The translations under genes were made by a program, and so were the position numbers. Positions 36,930 to 46,181 of a stretch of DNA of 64,000 bases are shown here, piece by piece (position 1 is the first letter of the stretch; the number at the start of each line of letters is the position of its first letter). This stretch comes from Woeseiaceae bacterium. Lineage in GTDB: Bacteria > Pseudomonadota > Gammaproteobacteria > Steroidobacterales > Woeseiaceae. Below the pieces are notes generated by a model. It ran no database searches and was not told the origin of the DNA. It saw only the letters and a program-made list of their open reading frames with translations. The DNA is taken from the NCBI GenBank assembly GCA_021773075.1, contig JAJFKT010000026.1, forward strand, positions 434,356 through 498,355, in the 5' to 3' direction.

Positions 36930-37487
36930 TCAATGCCGCCAACCTGGTTGAGATACGCTGACGAGTATCGAGGACGCCAGCTTCTCCTTTCCAACTTCCA
37001 AAACCGGACCGGTGCCAAGCTTTGCGAAACCCTGTTTGTCATAGAATGCTTGCGCACGGTAATTGATGTCCGAGACGCAAAGCCAGGCCAAAAGGTGGCC
37101 CGTTGATCGAATAGTTGCCAGGGCATGCTCATATAGGTACCGACCTAATCCGCCGCCGTATGCTGACCTCAGAACATATAATTGTTTTAACTCGGAGGAT
37201 TCGGAACCAATGGCTATTGGGCACGCTTGATGTTTCACCATGTAGTAGCCAGATGGCTCTGAATCCAACAACCCTACACAACAGACGGTCTCTTCGGATG
37301 ACAAATCAATACCAGCGATTTCTGGCGTAAAGTGGGCGCGGCAGTAAGTCTCAATATCCTCCAGTGAATGAACGTCGGAGTAGGCTTGCTTGAACGTAAC
37401 GGTTTGCAAATCGGCCAGCTGCGTCGCACGATCCGCCCCAATCCGCTCGATTTTAATCGTCTTTACATCCAAATACTGTCTCGTCAT
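36930..37487 (-). CDS. GNAT family N-acetyltransferase
   Basis: A protein of 185 residues from ATG 37487, which has AGGAG 6 bp upstream. The acetyl-CoA motif is L-R-S-A-Y-G-G-G-L-G-R-Y-L near residue 115, followed by a W-L-C-V-S-D-I-N-Y-R-A-Q-A-F-Y-D-K segment typical of motif B. The substrate is unknown. An upstream in-frame ATG (37499) lacks a ribosome binding site. The gene directly abuts frdB in convergent orientation. Confidence 0.82.
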   Translation of the reverse strand: MTRQYLDVKTIKIERIGADRATQLADLQTVTFKQAYSDVHSLEDIETYCRAHFTPEIAGIDLSSEETVCCVGLLDSEPSGYYMVKHQACPIAIGSESSELKQLYVLRSAYGGGLGRYLYEHALATIRSTGHLLAWLCVSDINYRAQAFYDKQGFAKLGTGPVLEVGKEKLASSILVSVSQPGWRH

Positions 37488-37708
37488 ATATCTCCTCATG
37501 TTGTCTTAGAATCTCAAGTTTGGCTCTTGATTCATCAATCAATCGTGAGGGTTCAAGTCTAACTCACGAATGAGCCTGATGATTACAACGAGCGTTGCTA
37601 AAAGCATCACCCTCGAGCGCCTACTCTGGGTTGCGATATCAAGTGTTCAATGATCGGTGCTAAACTTTGCGAGATGACAAGCTCGCCAATAGTCTGCAGG
37701 AGTGCCGC

Positions 37709-38119
37709 TTGAGACGCGGCCGGCTGAATGTCATCCGAGTCGGCCTGATCGCCGCCGGTTTTTGCGTGCTCGACACGGCTGGCGCTCAGACCAAGATCCA
37801 CAAATGTAAGGGGCCTGACAACGGTATTGTCTATTCCCAGTTTCCATGCGCTCCTCAAAAGCCTGTTGAAGCGGAGAAGGCGGAACTGGATGAGAAAGCT
37901 GCGACCGCGCAGCCGCTATCGGCAGAACGCGAGTTGCCTGTTCCCGAAACCCAGCGAGAAGAGCCCGAGTCAGAAACGAATACAGCAGCCTGCAAGAAGC
38001 GCTACCGAGACGCGATCGATGCAATCGATGCTGAAATTGGACGCGAGTATTCGCCGGAAAAAGATGAACAGTACAAACAACGCTTACTGGTCTTGACCCG
38101 TAAGCTTCGGCAATGTTGA
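37709..38119 (+). CDS. DUF4124 domain secreted protein
   Basis: A protein of about 136 residues. A hydrophobic signal (V-I-R-V-G-L-I-A-A-G-F-C-V-L) precedes the DUF4124 core I-H-K-C-x-x-x-D-N-G-I-V-Y-S-Q-F-P-C. A long Glu/Ala-rich linker and a C-terminal helix with two cysteines follow. I chose TTG 37709 because AGGAG lies 6 bp before it. An in-frame TTG at 37667 has no such site. Function of the domain is unknown. Confidence 0.65.
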   Translation: MRRGRLNVIRVGLIAAGFCVLDTAGAQTKIHKCKGPDNGIVYSQFPCAPQKPVEAEKAELDEKAATAQPLSAERELPVPETQREEPESETNTAACKKRYRDAIDAIDAEIGREYSPEKDEQYKQRLLVLTRKLRQC

Positions 38120-38127
38120 GCTGCATA

Positions 38128-38553
38128 TTACAGCCACCAAATGGCAACTCCACTTACAAAGCACACGAGCGATATCGAGATGCCCGTGAATGGAGCGCTG
38201 AACCAGTAGCGTCTTGCAAGAAGGAAAAAACCGCCGAGCATGGCAAGGCCCACGAGCGTGAGATAGATCGACCCAAAAAATAGCTCCGGCTCAAATACTG
38301 ACAGATAACCGTATATCAGTCCGAATAGTATGGCACCCATACTGTGGCTGGCATTGAAGCCGATCCAGGCCTTCCACATTGTTGTTTCTTTGCTGATGAC
38401 CGGCGAGCTGGTTTCCATGGCAGACTGAACGTCGGAGTTTCTGGGTGTAAGTTTGGGACCAGAGAAGGTATACAGAAGATGGACTACGCCGAGTGTCAAA
38501 ATGACTGCTGCGCTGCTAGCTACCAAAATCGTGGAAAGCACAAGCTTCTCCAA
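38128..38553 (-). CDS. four-helix membrane protein of unknown function
   Basis: A protein of 141 residues with four hydrophobic helices, at about 5-30, 65-85, 92-110 and 115-140. The segment K-A-W-I-G-F-N-A-S-H-S-M-G-A-I-L-F-G resembles a conserved family of small bacterial membrane proteins without assigned role. It converges on the DUF4124 gene with 8 bp between stops. Confidence 0.65.
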   Translation of the reverse strand: MEKLVLSTILVASSAAVILTLGVVHLLYTFSGPKLTPRNSDVQSAMETSSPVISKETTMWKAWIGFNASHSMGAILFGLIYGYLSVFEPELFFGSIYLTLVGLAMLGGFFLLARRYWFSAPFTGISISLVCFVSGVAIWWL

Positions 38554-38646
38554 TTGCTACCGGCGGCAAGAATAGCACGCGGCAGGTGATCTCCGGCTGT
38601 GCTGCGGACGTCAAATCTCGCTGCGTGAAAAACCGATTAGGGTTAG

Positions 38647-39750
38647 CTAGTGCCGATAAACGCTCGGCGGCGGCTCAGAAACGACATACCTGGACTGCAT
38701 TAAAAAATCCTCCGCGGAAGACTCTTCATATTTCCTGCCGATATCGTCATCCGTCATGTCCTGCGGCAGATAGCCATTGCGGGGAACGACTTCTCCTTTC
38801 GGGCGAACGAAAATCCAGTTGTTCTGAAAATCCTTTTCGATCCGAAACTGGCCCTCATGCACTAATGGATGATGGCGTGTGCACAAGGGCATCAGATTAT
38901 CGACGCTCGTCTCGCCGCCGATATTCAAAGGCTCGCCTTGATCATCCTCTGTCAGCACCACGGCATGACTGTCACAACTCAGTCGTCTTGCTGTTTCGAT
39001 GGGCACTGCAGAACGACCGCTTCCATCCGCCAGTGCAGATTGGTCGACATGAATCGTAACAAGATAGTTGTCGGACGAATCCGCAGCATCACGTTGGCTA
39101 TCCGATAGGTATTCGTTGACCAGGTTGACGAACGCATCGGCTTGCTGCGCTTCCCAGCTTTCGGCAGCGAATTCGGGTGTGTCTGAAGAATTATCATCGC
39201 GCGCTTTGTCGAGCGCCTTCTCCAATAATTCACCGGATTCGATTGGCAACTCGACCGTCACCGTCATCATGCCTCGCTCTGCGTTTCGATTGAGTCGGAG
39301 CGAGCGATTTGCTCGAGCACGACTCGCAATGTCGACTGAAGTATTCATCCCGAACCGCATTTCCCGGCAACGTTCTTCAACACGAGTTGCCGTCGTCTTC
39401 AACGCAAAGTCCAGCAGGTCCTGTTCGTTGTGATCGCCAGCTATGCGCGTGAGCGCGCGTACTTTTGAGTAGCTCAATTCGCCCGTTGAAAACGCCGCCG
39501 AGATCGCTGGTAGTTTCCTCAACGCTCGTGCCACCCGAACTTTTTCATAGGCTGCGCTCCGACTGAGATCGCAGCGATACGCCAGCCATTCGGTGGCGTC
39601 TTTGAGACCCCACTTCAGGTAGCCGGCGCGATCTTCGAATTCACGAATTAAGACCAGCAGTTCGTAGGTTGCCGCGTTGATGCGTGCAGAAAGATCGACG
39701 ATGGCCTGATCGAGTTCATCGATAGGAACAAGCTTGGGGGAGGGACTCAT
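38647..39750 (-). CDS. DUF222/HNH protein with a deleted nuclease core
   Basis: A protein of 367 residues. Residues 1-230 are a DUF222-type helical domain as found before HNH endonucleases. In intact relatives E-P-L-N-I-G is followed by roughly 40 residues that carry a cysteine pair and the D-A-H-H-I motif, then G-G-E-T-S-x-D-N-L. Here N-I-G is joined directly to G-E-T-S-V-D-N-L (near 38913-38918), so the metal and catalytic residues are missing while the frame stays open. The final C-T-R-H-H-P-L-V-H-E-G-Q-F is still present. I infer an inactive nuclease. Confidence 0.7.
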   Translation of the reverse strand: MSPSPKLVPIDELDQAIVDLSARINAATYELLVLIREFEDRAGYLKWGLKDATEWLAYRCDLSRSAAYEKVRVARALRKLPAISAAFSTGELSYSKVRALTRIAGDHNEQDLLDFALKTTATRVEERCREMRFGMNTSVDIASRARANRSLRLNRNAERGMMTVTVELPIESGELLEKALDKARDDNSSDTPEFAAESWEAQQADAFVNLVNEYLSDSQRDAADSSDNYLVTIHVDQSALADGSGRSAVPIETARRLSCDSHAVVLTEDDQGEPLNIGGETSVDNLMPLCTRHHPLVHEGQFRIEKDFQNNWIFVRPKGEVVPRNGYLPQDMTDDDIGRKYEESSAEDFLMQSRYVVSEPPPSVYRH

Positions 39751-39836
39751 GACAGTTCCTTGTCCGCGAAAAAGAACTGTTATTATATGAGGGTTATGTA
39801 CAGTATAATGACAAAAAACAATTGATAATCAATTAC

Positions 39837-40547
39837 TTAACGAGAGTCTTCCATATGGGTATGCCGACCATTTTCCAATAAGTTCGTCAATGGCATCGCC
39901 AGCGTCGCGACACCCAAAACAACGATCAACAGACCTGCACCCATGCGGTTTCGAGACAAGAGACCGGACAGCTTTGATGCGCTGAGCCCGGTCGCGATCA
40001 TTGCCGGCATTGTTCCCAAACCAAAAGCGAGCATCGTCAGGCTACCATCAAGCGGATCGGCAGTTGTTGCGGCCAGCAGAAGGGCGCTGTAAACGAGGCC
40101 ACATGGCAGCCATCCCCAGATGAGGCCGAGACCAGCGGCTTTCGAAATCGTGTTCGCAGGAATAAGCCTTTTAGCGTGCGGTACCAAGCGATTCCAGATT
40201 ACTGCGCCAGCCTTCTCTATCGGCGCCAAAAAGCGCCAGTTGAAAGCGAGCTGTAATCCGACCAAAACGATGAGCGCACCGCTTGCTAATCGAACGGGTC
40301 CAACGAGGTCGGGAAGTGAGCCCACAGCGACGGATCCAACGACTGCCACAATCACACCAAGGAATGCGTAGCTAAGCACACGCCCGGCGTTGTAAGCGAT
40401 AGCCAGTGGCAATTGCGTTTTGATGGCGGCGACTGTCGCACCAGCGGCGAACAGACCGGATATGCCGCCACACATTCCGAGGCAGTGCGCACTGCCGAGC
40501 AGGCCCGCCGCAAAAGCGGCCGCGAGTATTGGCAGCAGCTCAGTCAT
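39837..40547 (-). CDS. SafE/DsbD-like membrane protein of the cco operon
   Basis: A membrane protein of 236 residues with six or seven hydrophobic helices. The N-terminal helix has S-A-H-C-L-G-M-C-G-G and a later helix has G-W-L-P-C-G-L-V-Y-S, the metal/thiol motifs of the sulfite-exporter/DsbD-like branch linked to cbb3 oxidase assembly and copper supply. It overlaps ccoS by 8 bp and is the last gene of the cco operon. Confidence 0.85.
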   Translation of the reverse strand: MTELLPILAAAFAAGLLGSAHCLGMCGGISGLFAAGATVAAIKTQLPLAIAYNAGRVLSYAFLGVIVAVVGSVAVGSLPDLVGPVRLASGALIVLVGLQLAFNWRFLAPIEKAGAVIWNRLVPHAKRLIPANTISKAAGLGLIWGWLPCGLVYSALLLAATTADPLDGSLTMLAFGLGTMPAMIATGLSASKLSGLLSRNRMGAGLLIVVLGVATLAMPLTNLLENGRHTHMEDSR

Positions 40548-40707
40548 CCGGCTTGTTCTTGGGCGCCTTGTCGTCGTCGAGCAAAATACGTACGGCTGGC
40601 GTGTCCAGGTCGTCGAACTGGCCGCTGCCCACGGCCCAGAAGAACGCCCAGACGGCAGCGCCGAGAATCAGCAGAGCCAGTGGAATCAAAACGTAGAGTA
40701 TGGACAT
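40540..40707 (-). CDS. ccoS: CcoS, cbb3 oxidase assembly protein
   Basis: A 55-residue protein from ATG 40707: M-S-I-L-Y-V-L-I-P-L-A-L-L, one membrane helix, then W-A-V-G-S-G-Q-F-D-D-L-D-T-P-A. The G-Q-F-D-D-L-D/E-x-P segment is diagnostic for CcoS, needed for cofactor insertion into CcoN. It lies 2 bp after the ccoI stop and before the SafE-like gene. Confidence 0.92.
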   Translation of the reverse strand: MSILYVLIPLALLILGAAVWAFFWAVGSGQFDDLDTPAVRILLDDDKAPKNKPDD

Positions 40708-40709
40708 GT

Positions 40710-43103
40710 CTATTTGTGCCGATTCAAACGTAGTGCATTCAGAACAACGACCAGTGAACTTGCGCTCATGCCGATTGCGGCGAGCCAGGGTGGTACCAGC
40801 CCGGACACTGCAAGGGGCAGCGCCGTTGCATTGTATACGATGGCCCAGACGAGGTTTTGCCGCACGATGTGCATAGTGCTGCGCGACAGTCGTACAGCAG
40901 TGGCGACTGGCCGTAGGGAATCGCCGAGCATGATGATATCCGCGTTTGTTTGTGCGAGTTCAGCGCCGTGGCCAGGGGCGATAGAGGTGTCTGCTCCTGC
41001 GAGAACAGGCGCGTCGTTAATACCATCGCCGATCATGACGACTCGTTCGCCTTTGCTTTGTAGCGACTCGATGAGAGCAAGCTTGTTTTCTGGCGTACAG
41101 CCAAAATGAACATCGTCAATTTCGAGTGAACGCGCGACTTCGCGAACAGATTTTTCGTGGTCACCACTTGCCAATGTCAGTGATATACCCAAAGTGCGCA
41201 ATTCGTCGAGCGACGCCTTTGCGTCGGGCCGTAACTGGTCATGAATATCGAAGCTTGCGATGCGGCGACTGTCGGCGCCCAGAAAAATCGAGCTGGAATT
41301 TTCCTGTGTGCTTCGATCAAGGACATAACCGGCATTGCCAAGACGCCATGTTTGCTCGTTGATGATGCCCTCGACGCCTTCGGCAACATGGACTTGCGAC
41401 GAACGTACTTTCGGTAGCGCTCGCTTGCTGCGAAACGCGTGTGCGATCGGATGCGATGATGCTCTTTCCAAGGCTGTGGCGATAGCGAGGCAGTCCGCTT
41501 CGCTGTAGCGGTCGTCGAAAATTGTCATCGACTCAATCTCGGGTCGACCCAGTGTCAATGTTCCGGTCTTGTCGAACACCGCATGTGTAACTCTTGAGAG
41601 CACTTCAATCGCGTTGCCGTTCGTAAGCAGCAATTGCAGTTGTGATAGTCGGCTGCCCGCTGTTGCGAAAGCGGCGGGGGTGGCGAGAGCTAATGCGCAG
41701 GGGCAGGTGACGACGAGGACGGACAGCGTAATGACAAAGGCTTTTTCCGGCGCGACGAAAAACCAATACAAGGCAACGGCTGATGCGATAACGAGCAACG
41801 CGACAACCACCGTACTGGCAATCCTGTCTGCAATTTTCACAAACGCAGGTCGCGTGTAACGTGCGCGTTCGCTCATTCGGCTTATTGCACCGAGCGTCGT
41901 GTCATTGCCAGTACTAACGACTTGTATGTCTATCAAGCCATCGAGGTTGATACTGCCGGCGGCGACGGTGTCGCCGATGCCGCGATACTGCGGTGCTGCT
42001 TCGCCGGTCAACAACGCCTCATCGACCGTCGTAGTGCCCGCAACAATGATGCCGTCGGCAGGAATTGCGTCGCCGGAACGTATTTGTACAACATCATCTT
42101 TCGCCAGTTGGGCACTTGGGACGATAGAGTGTTGACCGTCGACAAACAATGTCGCTGTGTTCGGCAGCAGTCGCGAGAGCGCGGCACCTCGATCAATGGA
42201 ACGATGGCGAGCTCGCATTTCGAGATAGCGACCGAGCGTCAGGAAGAAAACAAACATGACGACGGAGTCGAACCAGACTGCCGGACCGTTTGAAAAAGTC
42301 GAATAAACCGACGCTGCATACGCAGCACCGACGGCGATCGAGACGGGTAGATCCATGCCGGGCATGCGCGCGATGACGCCGCGCCATGCGGCGGCGAAGA
42401 ACGGCTTGGCGGCATAGAACACGACGGGTGTTGTTACGAAGAAACTGACGAGTCGCAGGAAGCGCCGCATATCGGCGTCAATTCCCTGAAAGTCGCCCGC
42501 ATAGAGGCCGACGGCAAACATCATGACTTGCATCATTCCCAGCGAAGCGACCAACAAACGTTTCAGTGCCAGTCGTTGCTCTGCGACTTCGGGGCGTGTG
42601 GCATCGTCAGTGGCTATTGGCTGTGGTTGATAGCCGAGCCTGGAAAATACTGCCAGTAGGTCGCCGAGCCCAGTGGCGGCGTGCAGCCACTTGACGCGGA
42701 CCCGGTGCGTCATCGGATTAACGTCGACGGATTCGACATCCGGCAGCTTCAGCAGCGACGTTTCGATCAGCCAGCTACAGGCGGAGCAGTACATGCCGCC
42801 CGCATAAATTGTCGCAACGGCCGAGTCGGTATCGATCTCGGCGAATGCCTGTAACATATTGTTACTATTGAATACTTCCCACTCCGCTGTTTCTTCGGGC
42901 GGCTTGCCCGCGCCAGGCTCCGGGTTATCACGCAAGGCGTAGTAATTAGCCATGCCTGAGTCACGAATGAGCTCGGCAACGGCTTTGCAGCCAAGGCAGC
43001 ATACGGGTCTGTCGCTGCCGTCTAATTCGACTGAGTAATTACAACCCGGAGGAATTCGCAGGGCGCAGTGAAAACAGGATTCAGTGACCGCCATCGGCGA
43101 CAC
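40710..43103 (-). CDS. ccoI: CcoI/FixI copper-translocating P-type ATPase
   Basis: A P1B-type ATPase of 797 residues. A Cys-rich N-terminus (C-F-H-C, C-C-L-G-C) precedes a metal-binding domain with Y-C-S-A-C. The transmembrane metal site is T-C-P-C-A-L, the phosphorylation site D-K-T-G-T-L-T and the hinge G-D-G-I-N-D-A-P. FixI/CcoI exports copper needed for cbb3 assembly. Its start overlaps the end of ccoH, and ccoS follows. Confidence 0.93.
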   Translation of the reverse strand: MSPMAVTESCFHCALRIPPGCNYSVELDGSDRPVCCLGCKAVAELIRDSGMANYYALRDNPEPGAGKPPEETAEWEVFNSNNMLQAFAEIDTDSAVATIYAGGMYCSACSWLIETSLLKLPDVESVDVNPMTHRVRVKWLHAATGLGDLLAVFSRLGYQPQPIATDDATRPEVAEQRLALKRLLVASLGMMQVMMFAVGLYAGDFQGIDADMRRFLRLVSFFVTTPVVFYAAKPFFAAAWRGVIARMPGMDLPVSIAVGAAYAASVYSTFSNGPAVWFDSVVMFVFFLTLGRYLEMRARHRSIDRGAALSRLLPNTATLFVDGQHSIVPSAQLAKDDVVQIRSGDAIPADGIIVAGTTTVDEALLTGEAAPQYRGIGDTVAAGSINLDGLIDIQVVSTGNDTTLGAISRMSERARYTRPAFVKIADRIASTVVVALLVIASAVALYWFFVAPEKAFVITLSVLVVTCPCALALATPAAFATAGSRLSQLQLLLTNGNAIEVLSRVTHAVFDKTGTLTLGRPEIESMTIFDDRYSEADCLAIATALERASSHPIAHAFRSKRALPKVRSSQVHVAEGVEGIINEQTWRLGNAGYVLDRSTQENSSSIFLGADSRRIASFDIHDQLRPDAKASLDELRTLGISLTLASGDHEKSVREVARSLEIDDVHFGCTPENKLALIESLQSKGERVVMIGDGINDAPVLAGADTSIAPGHGAELAQTNADIIMLGDSLRPVATAVRLSRSTMHIVRQNLVWAIVYNATALPLAVSGLVPPWLAAIGMSASSLVVVLNALRLNRHK

Positions 43104-43602
43104 CGCCTAGTTCGATCACCGCTGCGCCGGACCACTCAGCGCTCAGTAGCCAGCCATCCGAGGAAAGTCGGACGTAACGACGGTCACTCGGAGGATCGAG
43201 CAAATGGCCGGCCCATACCGGCACGCCGTCCTGCAACGGAATTGCCGGGGACAGTTCAATAATCATATCGCGGGCGGCCAGCGTGGGGTGCAGGAGCTGC
43301 AATTCAAGTGAGCGCTGGGCATCGACGTCGCGCCCAGACAGCATCGTCGCAACAACAGCACCACTTTCCGAATTGATTTCAATGCTTGCGCGAAGACCGC
43401 GACGATCAGCTTCTGCTTCCGCAGCAAGATTGCGTTCTGTAGCGACGTTGACGCCGTCTTCCGAGCGGACCGCCAGCGAGTCAGTCGATTGCATGGCCAG
43501 CCACACGGTGAAGAGACCGGCCACAACAGCGGACGCGGGCAGCGCGATAATGAACCATGGCCAGAATTGACGATACCAGGGCAAGGTGTCTTCTGTTGTC
43601 AT
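43081..43602 (-). CDS. ccoH: CcoH/FixH assembly protein
   Basis: A protein of 173 residues from ATG 43602. It has one membrane helix (about 12-35, W-P-W-F-I-I-A-L-P-A-S-A-V-V) and a periplasmic domain. The W-Y-R-Q-F-W-P-W-F N-terminus is typical of FixH. The ATG lies 1 bp from the ccoG stop, and its 3' end overlaps ccoI by 23 bp. FixH/CcoH is needed for stability of the cbb3 oxidase. Confidence 0.88.
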   Translation of the reverse strand: MTTEDTLPWYRQFWPWFIIALPASAVVAGLFTVWLAMQSTDSLAVRSEDGVNVATERNLAAEAEADRRGLRASIEINSESGAVVATMLSGRDVDAQRSLELQLLHPTLAARDMIIELSPAIPLQDGVPVWAGHLLDPPSDRRYVRLSSDGWLLSAEWSGAAVIELGGVADGGH

Positions 43603-43603
43603 G

Positions 43604-44977
43604 TCAGGGAGTAGGCCCGAGGAAGCGGCTATCCTCAACACGTTCGTCGCCCGAATCGTCAGTAGCGACAACCGTAAATTCGATTTTCTTGATGCCGTAG
43701 GCATTGCTGCGCTGTGCCCGTACCCGAACAGGCATTGAGAGCACACCACCACCGACGACCTCGACGATGTCAGCGACGCCGTCCAGTTCGGCACCTTCAA
43801 CGCCTGCCACGCTGAGATTGAATTCTCGGGTGTCGTTTCGTTGGTTGATGATCTTGATCGTGTAGATGTTCTCAATCATGTCGCCGGGCAATTCCCTGTA
43901 CAGCGAATTGCGGTCGCGAATTACGTCGAGAATGATCGGGGTACGCAGTGCCATAGATGTGACCAGAGATCCGACGAGTACCAGCAGCAGGGCAGCGTAG
44001 ATCAGCATGCGCGGACGGATAACGTGAGTCTCTTGTTTTTCGAGGGCGTGCTCGGTTGTGTAGCGCACCAGCCCGCGTGGGTAATTCATTTTGTCCATGA
44101 CCGAATCGCAAGCATCGATACAAGCAGCACAGGCGATACATTCATACTGCAGACCTTTGCGGATATCGATTCCAGTCGGGCAGACCTGGACGCACAGTGT
44201 GCAGTCAATACAGTCGCCAAGACCCTTGGCCTCCTTGTCATCCGAACGCTTACGACCTCCGCGTGGTTCGCCACGCTTTTCGTCGTAGGAGATGATGAGT
44301 GTGTCTTTGTCGAACATCGCACTTTGAAAACGCGCGTACGGGCACATGTATTTGCAGACCTGCTCACGCATGTAGCCTGCGTTACCATACGTGGCGAAGC
44401 CGTAGAACAGCCCCCAAAAAGCCGTCCAACTGCTAACGGTCAGGGTCATAAACTGCTGGTTGAGTTCGCGTATTGGCTCAAAATAGCCAACGAAGGTAAA
44501 TCCAGTCCAGATTGAAAGTGCGAGCCACAAAAACTGTTTCGAGCCTTTGCGCCGTATCTTGTTCCATGACCACGGCGCCTTGTCGAGCTTCATGCGCTGC
44601 GATCGCGTTCCCTCGGTGAATTGCTCGATCCAGATAAAGAGCTCCGTCCACACGGTTTGCGGACAGGCGAATCCGCACCACAGGCGCCCTGCGAGCGCTG
44701 TGAAAAAAAACAGGGAAAGCGCTGCGATGATGAGCAACAGTGCGAGGTAGGGGAAATCCTGTGGCCAAAGTGTCAGGCCGAGAAGATAAAATTTTCGCGC
44801 GGGTAAGTCGAACAGGAATGCTTGTCGATCGTCCCAGGACAACCAGGGAAGCAGGTAAAAAAGACCCAGCAGCGAAACGGTTGCGAGTTTACTCAGGTTT
44901 GCAAAGCGGCCGCCGATTTCGCGCGGGTATATTTTATTCTCGCTCTCGTACATCGACGCCGGTTTGGGATTATTCAT
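43604..44977 (-). CDS. ccoG: CcoG/FixG ferredoxin-like cupric reductase
   Basis: A protein of 457 residues with about five membrane helices. G-R-L-W-C-G-F-A-C-P-Q is a conserved N-terminal motif. Two clusters of cysteines, C-I-D-C-T-L-C-V-Q-V-C-P and C-I-A-C-A-A-C-I-D-A-C, bind two [4Fe-4S] centres. The C-terminal part is an Ig-like periplasmic domain. CcoG has been shown in Rhodobacter to reduce Cu(II) for oxidase assembly. It follows a small membrane protein and precedes ccoH. Confidence 0.93.
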   Translation of the reverse strand: MNNPKPASMYESENKIYPREIGGRFANLSKLATVSLLGLFYLLPWLSWDDRQAFLFDLPARKFYLLGLTLWPQDFPYLALLLIIAALSLFFFTALAGRLWCGFACPQTVWTELFIWIEQFTEGTRSQRMKLDKAPWSWNKIRRKGSKQFLWLALSIWTGFTFVGYFEPIRELNQQFMTLTVSSWTAFWGLFYGFATYGNAGYMREQVCKYMCPYARFQSAMFDKDTLIISYDEKRGEPRGGRKRSDDKEAKGLGDCIDCTLCVQVCPTGIDIRKGLQYECIACAACIDACDSVMDKMNYPRGLVRYTTEHALEKQETHVIRPRMLIYAALLLVLVGSLVTSMALRTPIILDVIRDRNSLYRELPGDMIENIYTIKIINQRNDTREFNLSVAGVEGAELDGVADIVEVVGGGVLSMPVRVRAQRSNAYGIKKIEFTVVATDDSGDERVEDSRFLGPTP

Positions 44978-44988
44978 GGAAGCACCGG

Positions 44989-45288
44989 CTAGTCTTGAGG
45001 GTCGCGATGTTGTGCGTCTCGTTTTGGCGCCGTACGAACCAGGAACGCCGTGATGGCGCTGCAGACCAGCGAAAAAGCCCAGAAGAAGAAGAACCCTATG
45101 GCGTAGCCTGAATCTCGATCGACGTCGAGCTCCGCATCAAATACGCCACCCAGGTCGACCGGGTCGAAGACTGCGAAAAAAACCATAGTACCGACAGCGG
45201 CACAAAGAAATGATATCCAGAAAACGGTGAAAACCGCCTGCTTGTCGCGACTCCATTGCTTAGCGCCTCTGTATTCTTCGCTGATCAC
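44989..45288 (-). CDS. small two-helix membrane protein between ccoP and ccoG
   Basis: A protein of 99 residues with two hydrophobic helices (about 22-45 and 63-86). A short acidic loop (V-F-D-A-E-L-D-V-D-R-D) lies between them, which would face the periplasm if the basic N-terminus is inside. I do not recognise a named family. Its start overlaps the ccoP stop by 1 bp and ccoG follows after 11 bp, so it is part of the operon and may assist cbb3 assembly. Confidence 0.75.
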   Translation of the reverse strand: MISEEYRGAKQWSRDKQAVFTVFWISFLCAAVGTMVFFAVFDPVDLGGVFDAELDVDRDSGYAIGFFFFWAFSLVCSAITAFLVRTAPKRDAQHRDPQD

Positions 45289-46181
45289 TATTGTTTCGAT
45301 AAACTCGCGATGTATGCGGCAAGAATTTTGCTGCGATTCTCACCGAGCAATTCGCCATGCGCCGGCATGACACTGTTGCGGCCCTTGGTAATAGTCGTAC
45401 GAATCACGTCATCAGCAGATCCGTGCAGCCAGGTTTCGTCGGTCAGGTTGGGTGCTCCGAACAGCGGATTGCCGCTGCCGTCCGCATTATGGCACGCGCT
45501 GCAAAGCGCCATGAACATTGGCTGTGAGCTCATTGCTGCCGCATCAGCTTCACCGAGGCCACTAAGACTTTTCACGTAGCGCACCATGTTATCGATACCC
45601 GCATCGCCGCCCAGGGCCGGGGCAAGAACCGGCATTACGCCCATGCGCCCTTGCCGAATGCTAGTGGTGATCGCGGCTTCTGTACCGCCCCAAAGCCAGT
45701 CGCCATCCGTTAGGTTCGGGTAGCCGGTTGCGCCGCGCGCATCCGACCCATGGCAGGTCGTGCAATAGCTGGCGTACAGGCTCTTACCCAGATTCAGAGC
45801 ATCGGGTTCCTCGGCCAGCGCATCGAAACTCATTGCTGCAAAACGCTCGTAGATCGGCTCGTAGCGATCTGATGCGGCCTGCATTTCTTCTTCATACTGT
45901 CCCTGCTGGGACCATCCGAGCAAACCGTCCCAGCTACCGAGACCCGGGTAGGCAATCATGTAGCCGACGGCCCAGGCGATCGTGATGAAGTACAGATACA
46001 ACCACCAACGGGGTGCCGGTTTATTCCATTCTTCGAGATCACCATCCCAGACGTGGCCAACGACTTCATCATCCGCGACGTTCTGTGGACCTTGTTTGCT
46101 GGCCCACTGAATTAGCCATACGCACCAGACGACGAAAATGATCGTTCCGGCAGCAACGAACCAGTGCCAAAATGCAGGCAT
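45288..46181 (-). CDS. ccoP: CcoP, diheme subunit of cbb3 oxidase
   Basis: A protein of 297 residues. It has two N-terminal membrane helices (about 5-25 and 60-80) separated by the W-D-G-D-L-x-E-W-N-K-P-x-P-R-W-W segment typical of CcoP. Two class-I cytochrome domains follow with C-T-T-C-H-G and C-S-A-C-H-N. It accepts electrons from soluble cytochromes. The start shares a base with the ccoQ stop. Confidence 0.95.
   Translation of the reverse strand: MPAFWHWFVAAGTIIFVVWCVWLIQWASKQGPQNVADDEVVGHVWDGDLEEWNKPAPRWWLYLYFITIAWAVGYMIAYPGLGSWDGLLGWSQQGQYEEEMQAASDRYEPIYERFAAMSFDALAEEPDALNLGKSLYASYCTTCHGSDARGATGYPNLTDGDWLWGGTEAAITTSIRQGRMGVMPVLAPALGGDAGIDNMVRYVKSLSGLGEADAAAMSSQPMFMALCSACHNADGSGNPLFGAPNLTDETWLHGSADDVIRTTITKGRNSVMPAHGELLGENRSKILAAYIASLSKQ

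Noticed and set aside
37131..37160. ATAGGTACCGACCTA resembling the ACCTAT dyads
   Set aside because: It lies inside the GNAT coding region and is explained by codons.
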